In this document: one piece after another, positions 1 through 12,890 of the stretch
Numbering within the stretch: position 1 is the stretch's first letter
Layout: each line of letters opens with the position of its first letter
From: Struthio camelus
Taxonomy: Eukaryota; Chordata; Aves; Struthioniformes; Struthionidae
Assembly: GCF_040807025.1 (NCBI RefSeq)
Contig: NC_090943.1
Span: 5,132,356 to 5,196,355 of the forward strand
DNA: 64,000 nt
Direction: 5' to 3'
Notes under the pieces: model-generated
What the model was told of the DNA's origin: nothing
The model's input: only the letters and a program-made list of their open reading frames with translations
The model's database searches: none
Made by a program: the position numbers and the translations under genes

Positions 1-540
1 TTACCGTCCAACGCACATCTTCCCTCGTAAGATCATGCCAAAGTGTGCCCATTCAGACAATACTGGATGGCAGCCACTGATAAACAGGGAAGCGACACCT
101 CATTGCTGCATTTCCCTCCATTGGTGCTTAGATTCACTACGTGCATCTGCACCTCTCTCCGTTACTAGAGCACATCATTTTAACTAGCTGACTGGGGTAA
201 AAACAGGTTTTGCAGTTTTATTGAAGTTACCACAGCTCATATTTTCTACCTGCCCCATTATATCTGCCATGTTTTGATGTATCTCCGTGACGGTTAAACA
301 GAATGAAAAACAATAAGTAGCGGTTGTTTTATTAGACAGCTCCTTATAGACACAGGGCTTAAAAAAATAGGATTCACTTGGATTACCCACAACTACAGAC
401 ACCAGTACTGCAAGCCTTGATCTAGCCACAGCAATAGCTAATGTACTTAGGCAATTTAACCTCTCTTCCAACAGTATGACAATGCAGATTTCTTCCTTCT
501 GTGACAGATGGGTGCTTAGCTACAAAGATCTAAACTGATA

Positions 541-880
541 GTGATTCACATCCTCCCTTGGCAGGTAATTCCACAGCCTAATTTTTCTCATCGTTATGAA
601 TTTTTTCCTAATATCTGATCTAATCCCTCCCTGCTGTCTTGTAAACACATTTCTTCTGCCCGTAATGACGAGAGGGAATAAGTGATGCTTGTCTCTTTTT
701 GTAGTCTCTTTTAGGCGTTCCCAGATAATTACTATTTATTTCTCTAGAATTACATGCTCAGTTCTTTAAAGTTTCTTTCAGAGGTCTTAGCTGTCCAGCT
801 TCTTTAATCTAACAGCTTTCTCTGAGATCCCTCTGGTTCCTTTCTCTTCTTTAATGGCAAGCATGCAATGTTTATAATCA
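541..880 (-). mobile_element. CR1-type LINE fragment, antisense
   Basis: The stretch resembles antisense CR1 3' sequence, including CTTGGCAGGTAATTCCACAG and, near 605, TTTTCCTAATATCTGATC. It is diverged and truncated, with no coding capacity. The 3' limit is uncertain. Confidence 0.6.
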
Positions 881-3800
881 TATTGTAACAAATGTTTCCT
901 TCATTTTTACTAACTCAGAGCCAGAAAAAAAGAAGCTCTGCGCAGCAGCTTTTGGTCAAAACCAACGTCATGTCAAAGGAGCTGTTCTGTCATGACTTAA
1001 ATATGACCAAAATGTCCACGGCACTTCATCCGAAGATGGGCTAAAGAGAGTCAGTCACAACATAGAGTATTTAATACGGTTTTTCAGAATGTAAACAGCA
1101 GCTACAGCTCTGCCCAAGAGACACACAGGAATTCATGCAAGGATTCAGGCTGTACCGCGCATCAGTGCCTACATTCACGGAAACCCACTGAACTTGAATC
1201 TGCTGTTGCTGAGGTGTCTCAAAAAGTACAATGAAAATACATGCTCCAAAAAGAGGAAATAACGAGAGATACAGTTTCATATTTTTTTTTTATTTCTTTT
1301 AATGTCATATGCTTTGCAGCAGCAATGCCAGCAGGGACTTGGGACACAGCTTAGCTCCTCCAGGCAAAGCCTGTATGAAGAGACACTGCCTGGAAAAGGA
1401 AAAAGAGAATGCTTCTGTCCTCCACCTACAAGCATTTCCCTCACTTCTTTCCCTAGCATATCTGGGGTTTGTGGTCAACGGATTTGCAGACAAGCTGGTC
1501 ATACCTGTAACATCCTCACTGTCAGTTGCCTTCAGCCTGTCTACATAGCTTCTCTGCAGCTCCCTAGCCCCTTCTGCTCACTAAAGTGTCCAGTTTTTGC
1601 AGAACTTTGAGATTTCAATATCAATGAAGTGTCTAGAAGGATTTCAATTTTTGACCAAAAGAGTGGGAATACACCACTAGTTTCTCCTATCTGATCAGCA
1701 GCCCCCAGGGATTTAGACTGAGGGCATTAGCTTATTTTATGCTTTTCCCTGCTGTGTTCCTCATAACCACAGAAGAGGAAGGAGGAGAGAGGCTGGACCA
1801 TAACATTAGGAATGCACAGTATGACCGATTGACCTCTGAAATAGAAAAAGTCATAAAATTTCTTACTTGTTCTCTGATCAGAAAGGGGGAAGTGTAGCAA
1901 TTTCCCTCTCTGATTCCCTGCTCCCTACATCAGGATACCCTTGTACTAGCAAAACACCAAGCCCTTGCTAGGGTGGGGGCAAAACTTGTACAGGAAGAAA
2001 TAAACTGCGAGCAAAGCAGAACTGTAACCTCATTGAACAACCCCTGTCAAAGGCGGGAAACCAACTATAAATCAAGTCCATTGCTGGGAAGTCGGTGCTG
2101 TAAGATACAAGGATGGCAGAACTTGTGGCAGCAATGATTCTCCTCTGGCGCGTTCCTAGAGAGGATGAGAGAGGATGCTGAAAAACTCCACTGTTTATCT
2201 GCACCTTGGACAACGCATTGTAATGAGGTGCAACAGTCGGCATTAATAAGCAGTGATTTAAGATTCAGCATTCATTGCGCAATGGCAGTAAAGAGCACTT
2301 GGGATGACCTCCCGCTGCAGTGAAATGAGTTCCTTCGCACTGATGTGTGCAAAGAAACACGTTTCCCCTTTATGCAAATTTCAAGGACGAAATAGAAGAA
2401 TCTTCCTTCCCGACTGATTCACCATTTCTGTTAAGAACACTCTGTGTATCTCATTTCCTGTGAAGTTTCAAGTAATGAAAACACCATGGACATTTTGTCC
2501 CTACACAAGAATTACGTGTGATTTTCAAACCTATAGTGACTAAAAAATCTGAAGTTTGGATGGGGGAAAAGGGTGAAACGTCAGAAATGGCTTAGTTTGT
2601 GTGACAGGAGATGCTTGAATGTCTGAACTGGTATGAGCCACTCCAGATGTGTAGACTTCAGTGACCGCACCAGGCATCTCACCAGGGTTGTTGGATCTCA
2701 GCTTGCCCCTGATCACACATGTTTTTATGGAAACTCTGAGTATCAGCAGAAAAGAAAGTTGTGGCGGAATGATACAGTGTTGAAAGCAGCTTCTGAAAGT
2801 GCTTTGAAATCTTTCTGGATGAAGGGATTTTTGGAAGGGGGGGGTGGGATTTTTTGTTTTGTTTTGATTTCGTTTGTTACATTAGACATATAATGAGTTT
2901 TAACTTTGTGATTTCTTTTCTAAGGAAATAATATCTTTTTCACCTTCTTTGCTGTAATATGCGTTATCCACACACCTTTATAGACCTTCTTCCACAGAAC
3001 GTGTGAAAAATATATCTTGATCATTTCTTCAGATCTGTTTTCAGCTTACTATAAACAGCTTTGTTTTATTCTTCTGGACTCTAATAAGCAAAAAAAGAAA
3101 GCAAGGATTGAGCCTTCAACTACTACACTGGAAAATAACACAAGTTACTGGAAGCTGATTTCTTCTCATCATCCAGCCATTTCACATTGCCTCATCAGTA
3201 TGAAGGGTCTAGAAATGACTCTTAGGTCATATCATGGACCCTCAATTCTGTGATAATGCATTTCCTACTCTTTGAGTGAGTTGGGGAAGTCTGAACTAGA
3301 AGCGATATAAAACCTCAGTGCCCTGTTGTGCCCTCATACACTCTCCTTTTTTGGTTCAAATCACATATTCAATGTATATTAATTAGTCTTGCAAGTAATT
3401 TCGCTCCACTGAGCTCCACTGAGAGAGATTCTCCCCCATCTCTTCTCAGAATACCACCATCTCAGTGATTTTTAACTAATCAACTAGAGTCCAATGGTTT
3501 TCCAGCGGAGATCAGTCTGAAACTTGAGCTTGTCCTTCTAAGCACTAGCCTGAGTGCTTTTACTCTAAGCATTGAGTACAAGAAGACTTCAGAGGCCAGC
3601 TGAGATCTACTTGTCACCACTGATGGACTTTTGTCCAAGATACAACCTGGTAGATGCATGTGTTCCTGCCGTCTGTAAACGCAAGGTAACTCACCCCTTG
3701 ATGTGTTCATCTTCTGCACACTAAGTACATACATGGGCAATTACTAGTTGTCAAATGATAGATCTGCAGCCCTGCCACTTTCAGAAGAACGTGTATATTT

Positions 3801-4462
3801 GTGTGTAAGTTCCTTACTGGATCTTCTAGGCATTTGAAGAGGTCAGAAGTTCATTCCACTTGACTCAGGCAAAAAGAAAGAAGACGAGGGATTGAGCAAT
3901 AATTTCCAAGAGGGTGAAGAGGAACAGCTGTGAAGGATGGGACAGAGTTGTTTATACATAGTCATTTATTTTAAACTTTTAGTGAGATCAGAGAAGTGCC
4001 AGCTTAGGTGTAAAAAGACACAAGTGAGTTGAAATTTGTACTCGAAAAGAACGGAACAATATAAGCAGTATCTTCATCATCTGCTCTGAAACATTAACAT
4101 TATGAAAGTGACGGAGCTATAAAAAAACGTTCAGAAGGCACAAAAAGGAGGTAAGTACCTAGTCATAGTCCTATCACGGAAAGTCAGATATCTTACATAC
4201 TCAAATAGATTATATTAGTTGTTGTTTACTTCTTTGCCTTCCTTCCAGTTTGGACAAGGAAAATAGAGTAGCTGAGCTTCATATTTCTTCAAAATAACAT
4301 AATATTGTTTCTTCTTTTTTCATTCTTAGATGCTAACTGGCAACAGAAGAGTTGATACAGCATTTCGTGAGTAACCTGATGGGGCGTTTCCATTTCTGCC
4401 ACTGCAGAGAACACTTTTCTGAGTAATAAGAAAGAAATTTGTGGACAGGATATCTGGAATAC

Positions 4463-4485
<23 letters not shown>
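4463..4485 (+). repeat. Poly(A) tract, 23 bp
   Basis: Uninterrupted run of A. It is followed by an AT-rich degenerate tract at 4567-4625 built from AAAATTAAAAATGA-like units. Confidence 0.9.
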
Positions 4486-4493
<8 letters not shown>

Positions 4494-4566
4494 ATGTTGT
4501 ATAATGTTGATCTTGCTAAGGTATCACCCTGGCCCTTGCCCTACTTGTCCATAGTATTAAAATGGA

Positions 4567-4625
4567 CTTAAAATGAAAATTAAAAATGAATTAAAAATTA
4601 AATTAAAAATGAAAATTATAAATGA
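4567..4625 (+). repeat. AT-rich degenerate tandem tract
   Basis: Imperfect repeats of AAAATGAAAATTAAAAATGA-like units. Simple sequence, no coding potential. Confidence 0.75.
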
Positions 4626-4863
4626 AAGCAACGGACTGAAAATAAGTTGCTGAATAAATACCCTCAGAAGTGGAGTTCACCAAGAACCCTGTTTAAACCC
4701 TCAAAAACAAGGAGATTGACATTAAAATAGAAATACTGGCTCTAACTTCACCCGTGCAATTATGTTGATGAAATAATAATAACAGTAAGTATAGTCTTAA
4801 AACTATACCTCAGAGTATTTGCAAGTAAGTAGGTATTTAAATCTCACAGTACCTTTGTGAAGT

Positions 4864-4891
4864 AAGGGAAACTAAGGAAGGGAAACTAAGG
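4864..4891 (+). repeat. 14-bp perfect tandem duplication
   Basis: AAGGGAAACTAAGG occurs twice head to tail. Consistent with replication slippage. Confidence 0.9.
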
Positions 4892-7800
4892 CAATGATAT
4901 AACATAGGCAAGATATGCCTATTTTCACAAGTGTCTGAGTGATTTAGGAGGAGAAGTCTCAAAAAGACAATGTGAGATTTGAGTTTCTAATTCAGTCTTG
5001 TATCTTTGAAAAATCCATCTTAGGGAAAAAATTCAAAATTGGGTGTTAGTCTTGTACATCCATATTTAGGAGCATGTTATGGCTTGACATTAGAGTGCTC
5101 TGAAGCTCTGCAAACATTCTCAGTTTTTGTTTAGCAGCTCTTACCTGGACTTTGTTTCTTTATTCTCCAAGACAGCAAATACTGCCTCGTGCGACTTGCC
5201 TGAGACCAGAAGTGGAGCTGGTGACTGGGCCAGAGTCAAAACCCAAGGCCCTTCCTCCGTTCTCTTTCTTAGACATTAGCTCATGTTCTTTGAAAACTAC
5301 GTGCTGCAACTTTGCTGCTATCACAGCTTGCATTAAGCTTTACTTCAGGACGACTTGGCTTCTGTTGTGATTAAACTGAACTCTTATCATAACCCAAATA
5401 TGGCTTCTCGTTGTGTGTTTTCCCAGAACACAACAATATTGGCTTAACACCAAGCTGGCACTGTGCACTGTAGTCTCTGGATAGGAAATGATATTTATAG
5501 ATATGTACACATGCCAACTCTCCTATGTACACATGCAGGCACACACATAGCCGCACACCATTTCAAGCACCCAGATACGACAGAGAGGAAATTTCCAGAA
5601 AATGTACAGACGTGGTAAATTTTTCTAAGATGCAAAAGAACACCTTAGTCCGGTTGGGAAAATCAGTCTGTACTTTTGGTGGCTGTGAGGCAACTACAGC
5701 CTTACAGAGACCGGCATTAAGTGAGTCCACATACAGAAGTTGTTCCAAATTTTTTAATAGAATTTTAAAAAATCATTATTTTTCCTTTTATTTGTCCACA
5801 GCCCTGGTGATATCCCCTCCTTCCTCCACCCCCTTGTCTCCTGGGTATATTTATTGAGGGCAGGCAGCCGATTCTCCAATTTTGGGGGAATATGGGTGGA
5901 GGAAACACACTGCACATTGCTTCTATTTGAACAACCTGGCAAGTTACTTGAGTCTCGCTGTCTCCTCAGTCTGCTTGTTTGCAGGACCAAATTTTTGAAG
6001 AACACAGGCCTTCAGACTGATTAGCAACATGCTGTGTCTCCGGATGCCAAAGGGACAACAAAGAGAGACTTTTGTAAAGAGGTAGGTTGGCTGCCGTTCC
6101 TGCTCAGATTGAGAAGGGCTGAATCGAGAACTGCACTTGGATGGCGTTGAAAACATCTTGTCAAGTAGTCAATGGATCTCTGCACCTCATCGGAGCTGGC
6201 TTTATGAGAGGGAGGAAGCTGGAGGGAAACCTGCAACCCAGGACTCTCTCTGTCACGCTGGGAGATGAGGAATTATCTTTCTCCCTCAATAAAAGTCAGG
6301 GAGAGATGGGACAATTCCTAGGAGAAATCTCCCAGTGTTGGATGCACTTAGGCCTAAAATGTGGCAATTTACCCTCACCTTAGTAAACCCTACTCATCTT
6401 TTCCCAAATCAAATAAAGCTCTTCAGGCTGCTTTTTGATTGTCTTAAAACGGCATTTCTTCTCTATTGAGTCACAGTATGCTTGGTTCATTCTTCTTTCC
6501 CAGACAGTAAAAAAAAAAGGATACTTTGCAAGAAACTTCCAAAGGAACCAAATGTAATAAAAACAGACATTGCAGAAGAACAATTGTCTCATACAACTCC
6601 AACACACAGCAGCTGTAAAGTCTGAATACAATGCACTTTCCACTTCAGTAAGCCTTTGCTTAGCAAAGATTTAAATCAAATGACTTATCTGCGTAGGCAG
6701 CAAAACCTCCCTGTTGGTCTCATTCTTCCAGCCTCCCTCTCCCACCTCAACCATTGTCAACCCTTCAGACACAACTGCAGTGCAGTCTAGTCGTCATCAT
6801 TTCTTTTGGCCCCAGTTCAACCAAAGACTGTATTTTTAAACTATTAGACAAAGCTGTACCAGGCTTACTAGTCCCTGAAATGACCAAACCCAGGGAGAAA
6901 ACAGTTGCATGTTTATTTTGCTGGAGTAAATACTGGTTTTAGATTTCTTGCATCCTTTTGAAGTCAGACTAGGAGGTGTGTTGCCCAGTGCCATAACATC
7001 AGCAAGCAGCGCGCTGAATAATGCAGCTGCCATATGCTGTGCCTTTCTGCTGCTCACATATTGCATCAGCAACAGCTTGCAAGGGCTAGCTGGCTTCAGG
7101 TCCAGCCCTAACCGACTTGGGCCTTTGTTTTCTCATTGCCCTCCTTCAGCAAAAAAGCTCTGCAGAAATCCGTCAGTAAAAGTATCACTCACACATGCTT
7201 CACTACTATGACTTCACCAAATGTTTGCTAGTTGCTGGACAAGCTGTGAACTCTATCCTCACTTAATTAAGCTTGTGCTATGTCCCCCATTTGTTTATCA
7301 GCCTGGATTTCAAAGGCACTTCAGTTTCTAACGATAGGGATGGGTAAACGCAAGGAATGAAGCAGAATATCCAGTGGTGAGGAAGTGCCAGGTCTTCAAC
7401 CAAGGCAAATTCTGCTGTATAAACTCCCAAAACAAAAACTGAGGAAGAAAACCAGGTACAGAAAGTGCTTTAGAGCTCCTTTCTCAAATCTGATATATTT
7501 AAGGAAAATTGTTTTCTTGTGTGACAAAAGAAAACATAAAGAAAATCAAGGAATACAGCATAACAGAAACAAAACAAAGGCTTATTCACACATGGTTCTG
7601 GTCAAAGATATACTTCTCTGAATGCTATAGGAAATTTTAGAAAGGAAATTGAGAAAAGAAGTTGATCCAGGATAAATAAATGTACAGCACCATTAAAAAC
7701 TGTCTACAGCAGATCAAAATCCGGTAAGCAGATATACATATTCATATGTATCATGTGTATTTTCTGGAACATATTAAGAGCCAATAGATTAACTTCACAA

Positions 7801-10800
7801 ATTTAAGCTATTGGTTTCTTCTTTCCTGCCTCTGAAGAGGATTGTCTGCTCCCCATCCTCCCCCTTCAGCCATTTCTTCTCACCCTCTCTCTTGTATCTT
7901 GTGTTTATAATGATTAGACAGCTCTTCAGAGGCCAAAATAATTCATTTTTTTCATGGAGTGTGAAAATTTTTTCTCAGTGAAATATTCACATTATACCAC
8001 ACAGTTATACCATGGTTGCAAGGTATCAGCAAGGGAAAACTACAAGGTCAAAGGATCTTCCATTTATGTGGTAATAGCTGGTGTTCCTCAGAGAACATAA
8101 AGGAAGGCACATGTTATTTGTATCAAAGAGTAAATCAGCCTAACAGGGCCAGACTAGATTTAAGACAACTATTTGCACTGTCTTCCACCCCAGTTAGTTC
8201 CAGATGTTGCACATTCACACCTGCACAGAATCCAAATTTAGACTCACCCCTTTCCATCTGCTGCTAGTCTCCCCTGTTGAGTCCAACTTTTCATTCCCTA
8301 ATGACTCTTCAAGACCTTATATTGCTTCCTGTAACTCTTGTGGGGGTGATTAGTGGGAGCTTGGAGTCAGGAACCTGGAACTGCCTTATGTCTGGCAAAT
8401 TAACAAATGTTGGAAGGAAGAGCTTGGGAAAAAAGGAGGAAGAGACTGTATATGTCTATCAGAGTGAGGCTGCTGACCCATTGCCTTATCTTAACCAGAC
8501 TGCTCCATGGAGATTGGCTGTATTTCAGCCCAAGTCTCTGGGTGCGCTAACCGCCCTCATCCTTCCCTTCATTTTTACTCCAAGACTTCTAAATTCTCCC
8601 TACTTCTAAACATCTCCTATCAGCAATTAAGGCGTAAATCTATATACTCGAGTTCTGTGCCAAACAGGGATCACAAAGTTTAATAATGATCTGAGAGAAA
8701 ATGGGATTACAAAAAGGGAGCAAGAGGGGTACGAGAGTTCTTTATTAAAAAGTGTTTGCAGGGTGAAGTAAGTCTACAGAGCTGTGAAAGTGTTAGAGAG
8801 ATACTATGTCCTGAAATACAGGAGGTGCCAGAAGCACGGTAAGGAGGCTGAGGGCTGAGCAGCCCGGTTCCTGGCTGCGCAGCGTGGTGATGGATGCAGA
8901 ACCTGCTATGGTGTGAAACAGGGGGAAAAAAATGCTGCAGAGCAAATGTCAGCAGAGAGAACAGAGTCCTAGTAAGGCTGTGACAAAGGTATAAAATTCA
9001 CCCTCGTCAGGGCCAGGCACTTAATAAAATTGGAAGTGGGCCAATAATGTATTCTAGTATAAGCAGAGGAGAGAGAAATCATCTCGGGACGAACGCTGAT
9101 GAAGACGATCTGAAATCAAAGAGGATGGAAACATTCCAGAGTGTAGAGACAAGGCAGATGCAAAAAGGAGGCAGCATTTTGGCCAGGCATGCTCTTTGTA
9201 GCCCTGTGAACTTATTTCTAGCTCTGGGCTATTCCGCTGGAGGGAACAAAGCAGAGTAACCTTGCTAAAACTGTCTGAAGGAATCAAAAAGCAGCTCCCG
9301 CTGTGGCTCATTTTTCAGTCTCCAGTTCAAGCACACCATGGCCCGTTTGTTCCCACAGCGCAGGGCTGACCTTAAAATCTTTCGTGAGCTTTTACTAACT
9401 GCAGCCCAGCTGGCTGCAGAGTTCCAGCCATCTGCTTCTATTTTTAAAACCCCAGGTTGCAGACAGTTTTCTTTAACTACCGCGCTTCTGGGGATTGCCT
9501 TAAACAGAAGTGCACAGAGCGGCAAGGCCTCCTGTTAACATCGCTGGGCTCCCAAGGAATTAAAGTGCAGCGGGACAGAAGGCAGGGCTGATCTCGTGTA
9601 AATATAGGTGTTTAACGGAAGATCCATTCCCTTGAATTCTCAACTCCAGAGAGACTGGGAGCCTTCGCTCTGCACCACGTGGCCAGCAGGCAGCAGTTAG
9701 GTCAACCTAAGAAAGTACTAGCCGAACTTGGGAAAGGGAGATGCAGAAAAATGCTGCGTCTTAGAAACTTGAACTTTTAAAATTTCCCTCACTCTTTTTT
9801 TAGAAATGTCACTTTAGGTACCCAAGTTCAAGGTTTCTCCTATAGCCTGGCAGGCTATCAGCTGCCCTTGAATGAATACTTACATCTCCACTAGAGAAGG
9901 ATTTGGCTCCTAGCGCTCTCAGAGACCAGCCCAAATTTGACTCTGCTGCCCTGCCTAACGTCTCATGAAGATTAAGATCCTGATAATCTTCATAGAAAAA
10001 ACCAGCCGAGGGGACAGATTACTCAGATGACTATGTACTAAAGTGTTAGTCGTCTTCTGTATTTCTGTTACGGTATAGTCCGATAATTTCTAGATGTCAT
10101 TGGGAAGTAGTTGACACATTTGAATAGAAAATCTTTCTCACCAGCGAAGCATACATTAAACATTTTCTCTAGTGCCTGACATTCATCATGCCTAGGAATT
10201 ATATATTATTTGCTCTCTAAATGCTAGAGTGAGCCTTAAGTTCAATCCTGAGTATCATGGCCAATATCAAATATTGCGAACACTCTTAATTTTATTGGAA
10301 ATTTTATGAGTTTTTGTATGCATTTTATTTAAAGCTACAGGCTCTATGTTGATGTTCTGTTTGCAGATTAAGACGCTATCATTTAGGTATGTACGTAAAG
10401 GTAAATACATGTGAGACAGGTATCTAAGCTCCTATTCGTCAGTTAAGGCCTAATCAATATTGTCAGTGAATTCCACAATTTTCCAGCTAAACCTAGTGTT
10501 GTCATCTTCAGGTTTCACTACCAATATTGAGTCGTCTTTCATTAATGGGAGCTGAAAAATTACCTACATTTGAACTCCTACCTAGCAGATACATGATTTT
10601 AGATGGCTTATTTTGAGAGTCAAAACACACATTTAGAATAGCTGAACTATACTGCATCTCAGACATTAAAAAAAATAATAAGCTGATTTGAAATATTTGT
10701 GGAATACAATACGAATGATGATGTTTCTCTCCACCATAAAAATACTAGAAAACAAAAAAAGCGGTAGAATAGATCTATCCAGATTATGCCTATGGGTATT

Positions 10801-12439
10801 GTATTAGCTGCAGTCTGAGTCTTCATCAAAACTCATCTAAGAACTGTGTTAGCTCTTCACTAGGAGAACAGGAGTTGGAAAAGAGTGTTCCTCACAGATT
10901 CATTAGTAATTTTATATAACTCTGGCCCACATACTTGCTTTTCCATATGTAAAACCACATGCACAAAAGTTTATACACCTACATATACACACTTTTTATG
11001 AGTCACATGAAAGTCGTACACCGCTCTGAAAATCTGACTTGGCACAGTGCACATAGCACTTTGTAAACAACACGATGTGATCACACTGTGTTTTCCATAC
11101 CTCAGCTATCACTCATTCCAGATATTGCCAATTAATTACATCTTGCAGACTTTGCAGTGCTTCTATCTCCATTCCTTTTTCTTTATGCGTGCAAAACTTT
11201 CAAGCAAATTTACCAAGCCAGGCCCATGGGACCGGGCACCATTTAAACCTGATTGCCCTGATTTATATTTGGAATAAATGTGTACTGGTGAAACCCCACA
11301 GTTTTCTAAAGCCATTATTAAAATTTAACAATGATTTCAATGTGTGAATGGGCTCAGGAAACAGTTATTATTTATTGAGAAGCCAAAGTCAAGGCTCCTT
11401 AACAATATTGGACAAAACTGACTAACTTGACAAACAATCCTTTAAGGAAAGAAAGAGGTTATTGTTCATACAATGAAAACCTTAACATAATAATTAACTG
11501 TGTTAAACATTTTGATAGAAGGTCAGACGCAATAGAAATCCAAAGTGCTTGAAAAGTCATGTGAAAAGTCCTCATGTGAAGCTAAAGTACTTGAAAGTGG
11601 ACATAAAACATAGCTCAATATGCAAGTCTGAAGTGCCTAAATCACTGAAATGTCTACACAGAGTCTAATCTGTCTTTAAGGTCCCTTAAAGCCTAAAGTT
11701 CACGTTCTGAACAGATCTATAGTTTCATTCATGCTGAAGCTCAGTAAGGAGTCAGAAACCAGTTATTTCTCTAAGTCCTCTGAAAAAAGTCATTCCCAGA
11801 TTGTACCTGACCTACACCAACAGGACCAATCCTTTTACCAAAGTTGACATTCACCTCACTTGATTTTAGTTGTCCAAAGGTTAATTGCTGTGTACCCACA
11901 GGCAGCTGTGTAGACAGGCAATTGTTGCCTAAAAGAACAGATGTAGACTTCTCTCAATAAGAGAGGATTTGGGGCAGTCCTGAGTTGGAAAACAATGCAC
12001 TGAGGATGGGCATTGTTTCAAGGACTGTCTGAGTCGAAACAGCTGCTTTTGATGCAGATCATTTCAGTCTGGCACATCCTGCTCTGTCAGTGGAGGAGAA
12101 GAGAAGCACCTAGTTCAGGGCTCTGGATGCCACTCAGTAGGACGTGCGGAGTTAAGAATGAGATTCGTCTCATCTCATTTTAGAAATCTATGGTGCCAAT
12201 CGCTATAGTGGAGCTGCTCACCCTCGGCTCCTTTTATAGTTGATGAAGAGATGCGAGGCTGTGATTTGTCTGATCAATTTTGAGATGTCTACTTTGCAAT
12301 AAGACACAAATGCAGTGATATAACGGTTCCCCTCTACTTGGTTCTCATAAAGTCGCATGTGGTGTAGTGTGTTCAGCTTTTCTCCTCAGTGCAAGAGAGG
12401 TATTGGCAAACTGATATTTAGTTCAACTAATCGCCATTA

Positions 12440-12890
12440 AAATTGTGCTGGAGCACATGACATGCAAGAAGAATCTGAAGGAGCTGGGCTTGTCTAGGCT
12501 GGATGAAAATCAGGCTAAGGGGGACACTGAACTGCAGTCTTCCACTGCCTATAGACTATTGTAAGGAACGGGACACAGATGTTTCTCAGAGATACACAGT
12601 AAAAATAGGCAGGAGGAAGCAGACACAAGCTGCAGCAAGACAAATTCCCATCTGACATAAGGAAAAAGCATTCTCACAGAGAATGGCTGAGATACGGTAC
12701 TGGTTGCTCTTCTCCAACAGGAACAATCCACAGATTGTGGAATTTCCATCACTGGAGATCGTCAAAACTTGACTGGATAAGGCCATCAGCAATCTGATCT
12801 AACACTGAAGTTGGATCTGCTTTGAGCACGAGGTTGGAGTAGATACCTCCAGAGGTCCCTTCCTACCTAAACTATTCTGTGTTTCTACTA
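12440..12890 (+). mobile_element. CR1 LINE 3' fragment
   Basis: Typical CR1 3' order on the plus strand: GGAGCTGGGCTTGTCTAGGC near 12480, a tract matching the body of the element, then GAGGTTGGAGTAGAT, CCTCCAGAGGTCCCTTCC and an ACTATTCTGTGTTTC tail (12830-12887). It is 5'-truncated, as most CR1 copies are, and old, with no open reverse transcriptase frame. Confidence 0.82.

Larger units (their letters stand above)
881..12439. other. AQP1 3' flank, no gene recognised
   Basis: AT-rich sequence with scattered short open frames on both strands that look random. Contents noted: an eight-base G run at 2837-2844, the poly(A), AT-rich and 14-bp repeats near 4.5-4.9 kb, and AGGTATCTAAGCTCC at 10418-10432, which matches the left end of the 56.1 kb candidate element. 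Nothing resembles GHRHR, the downstream neighbour in mammals. Confidence 0.6.
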
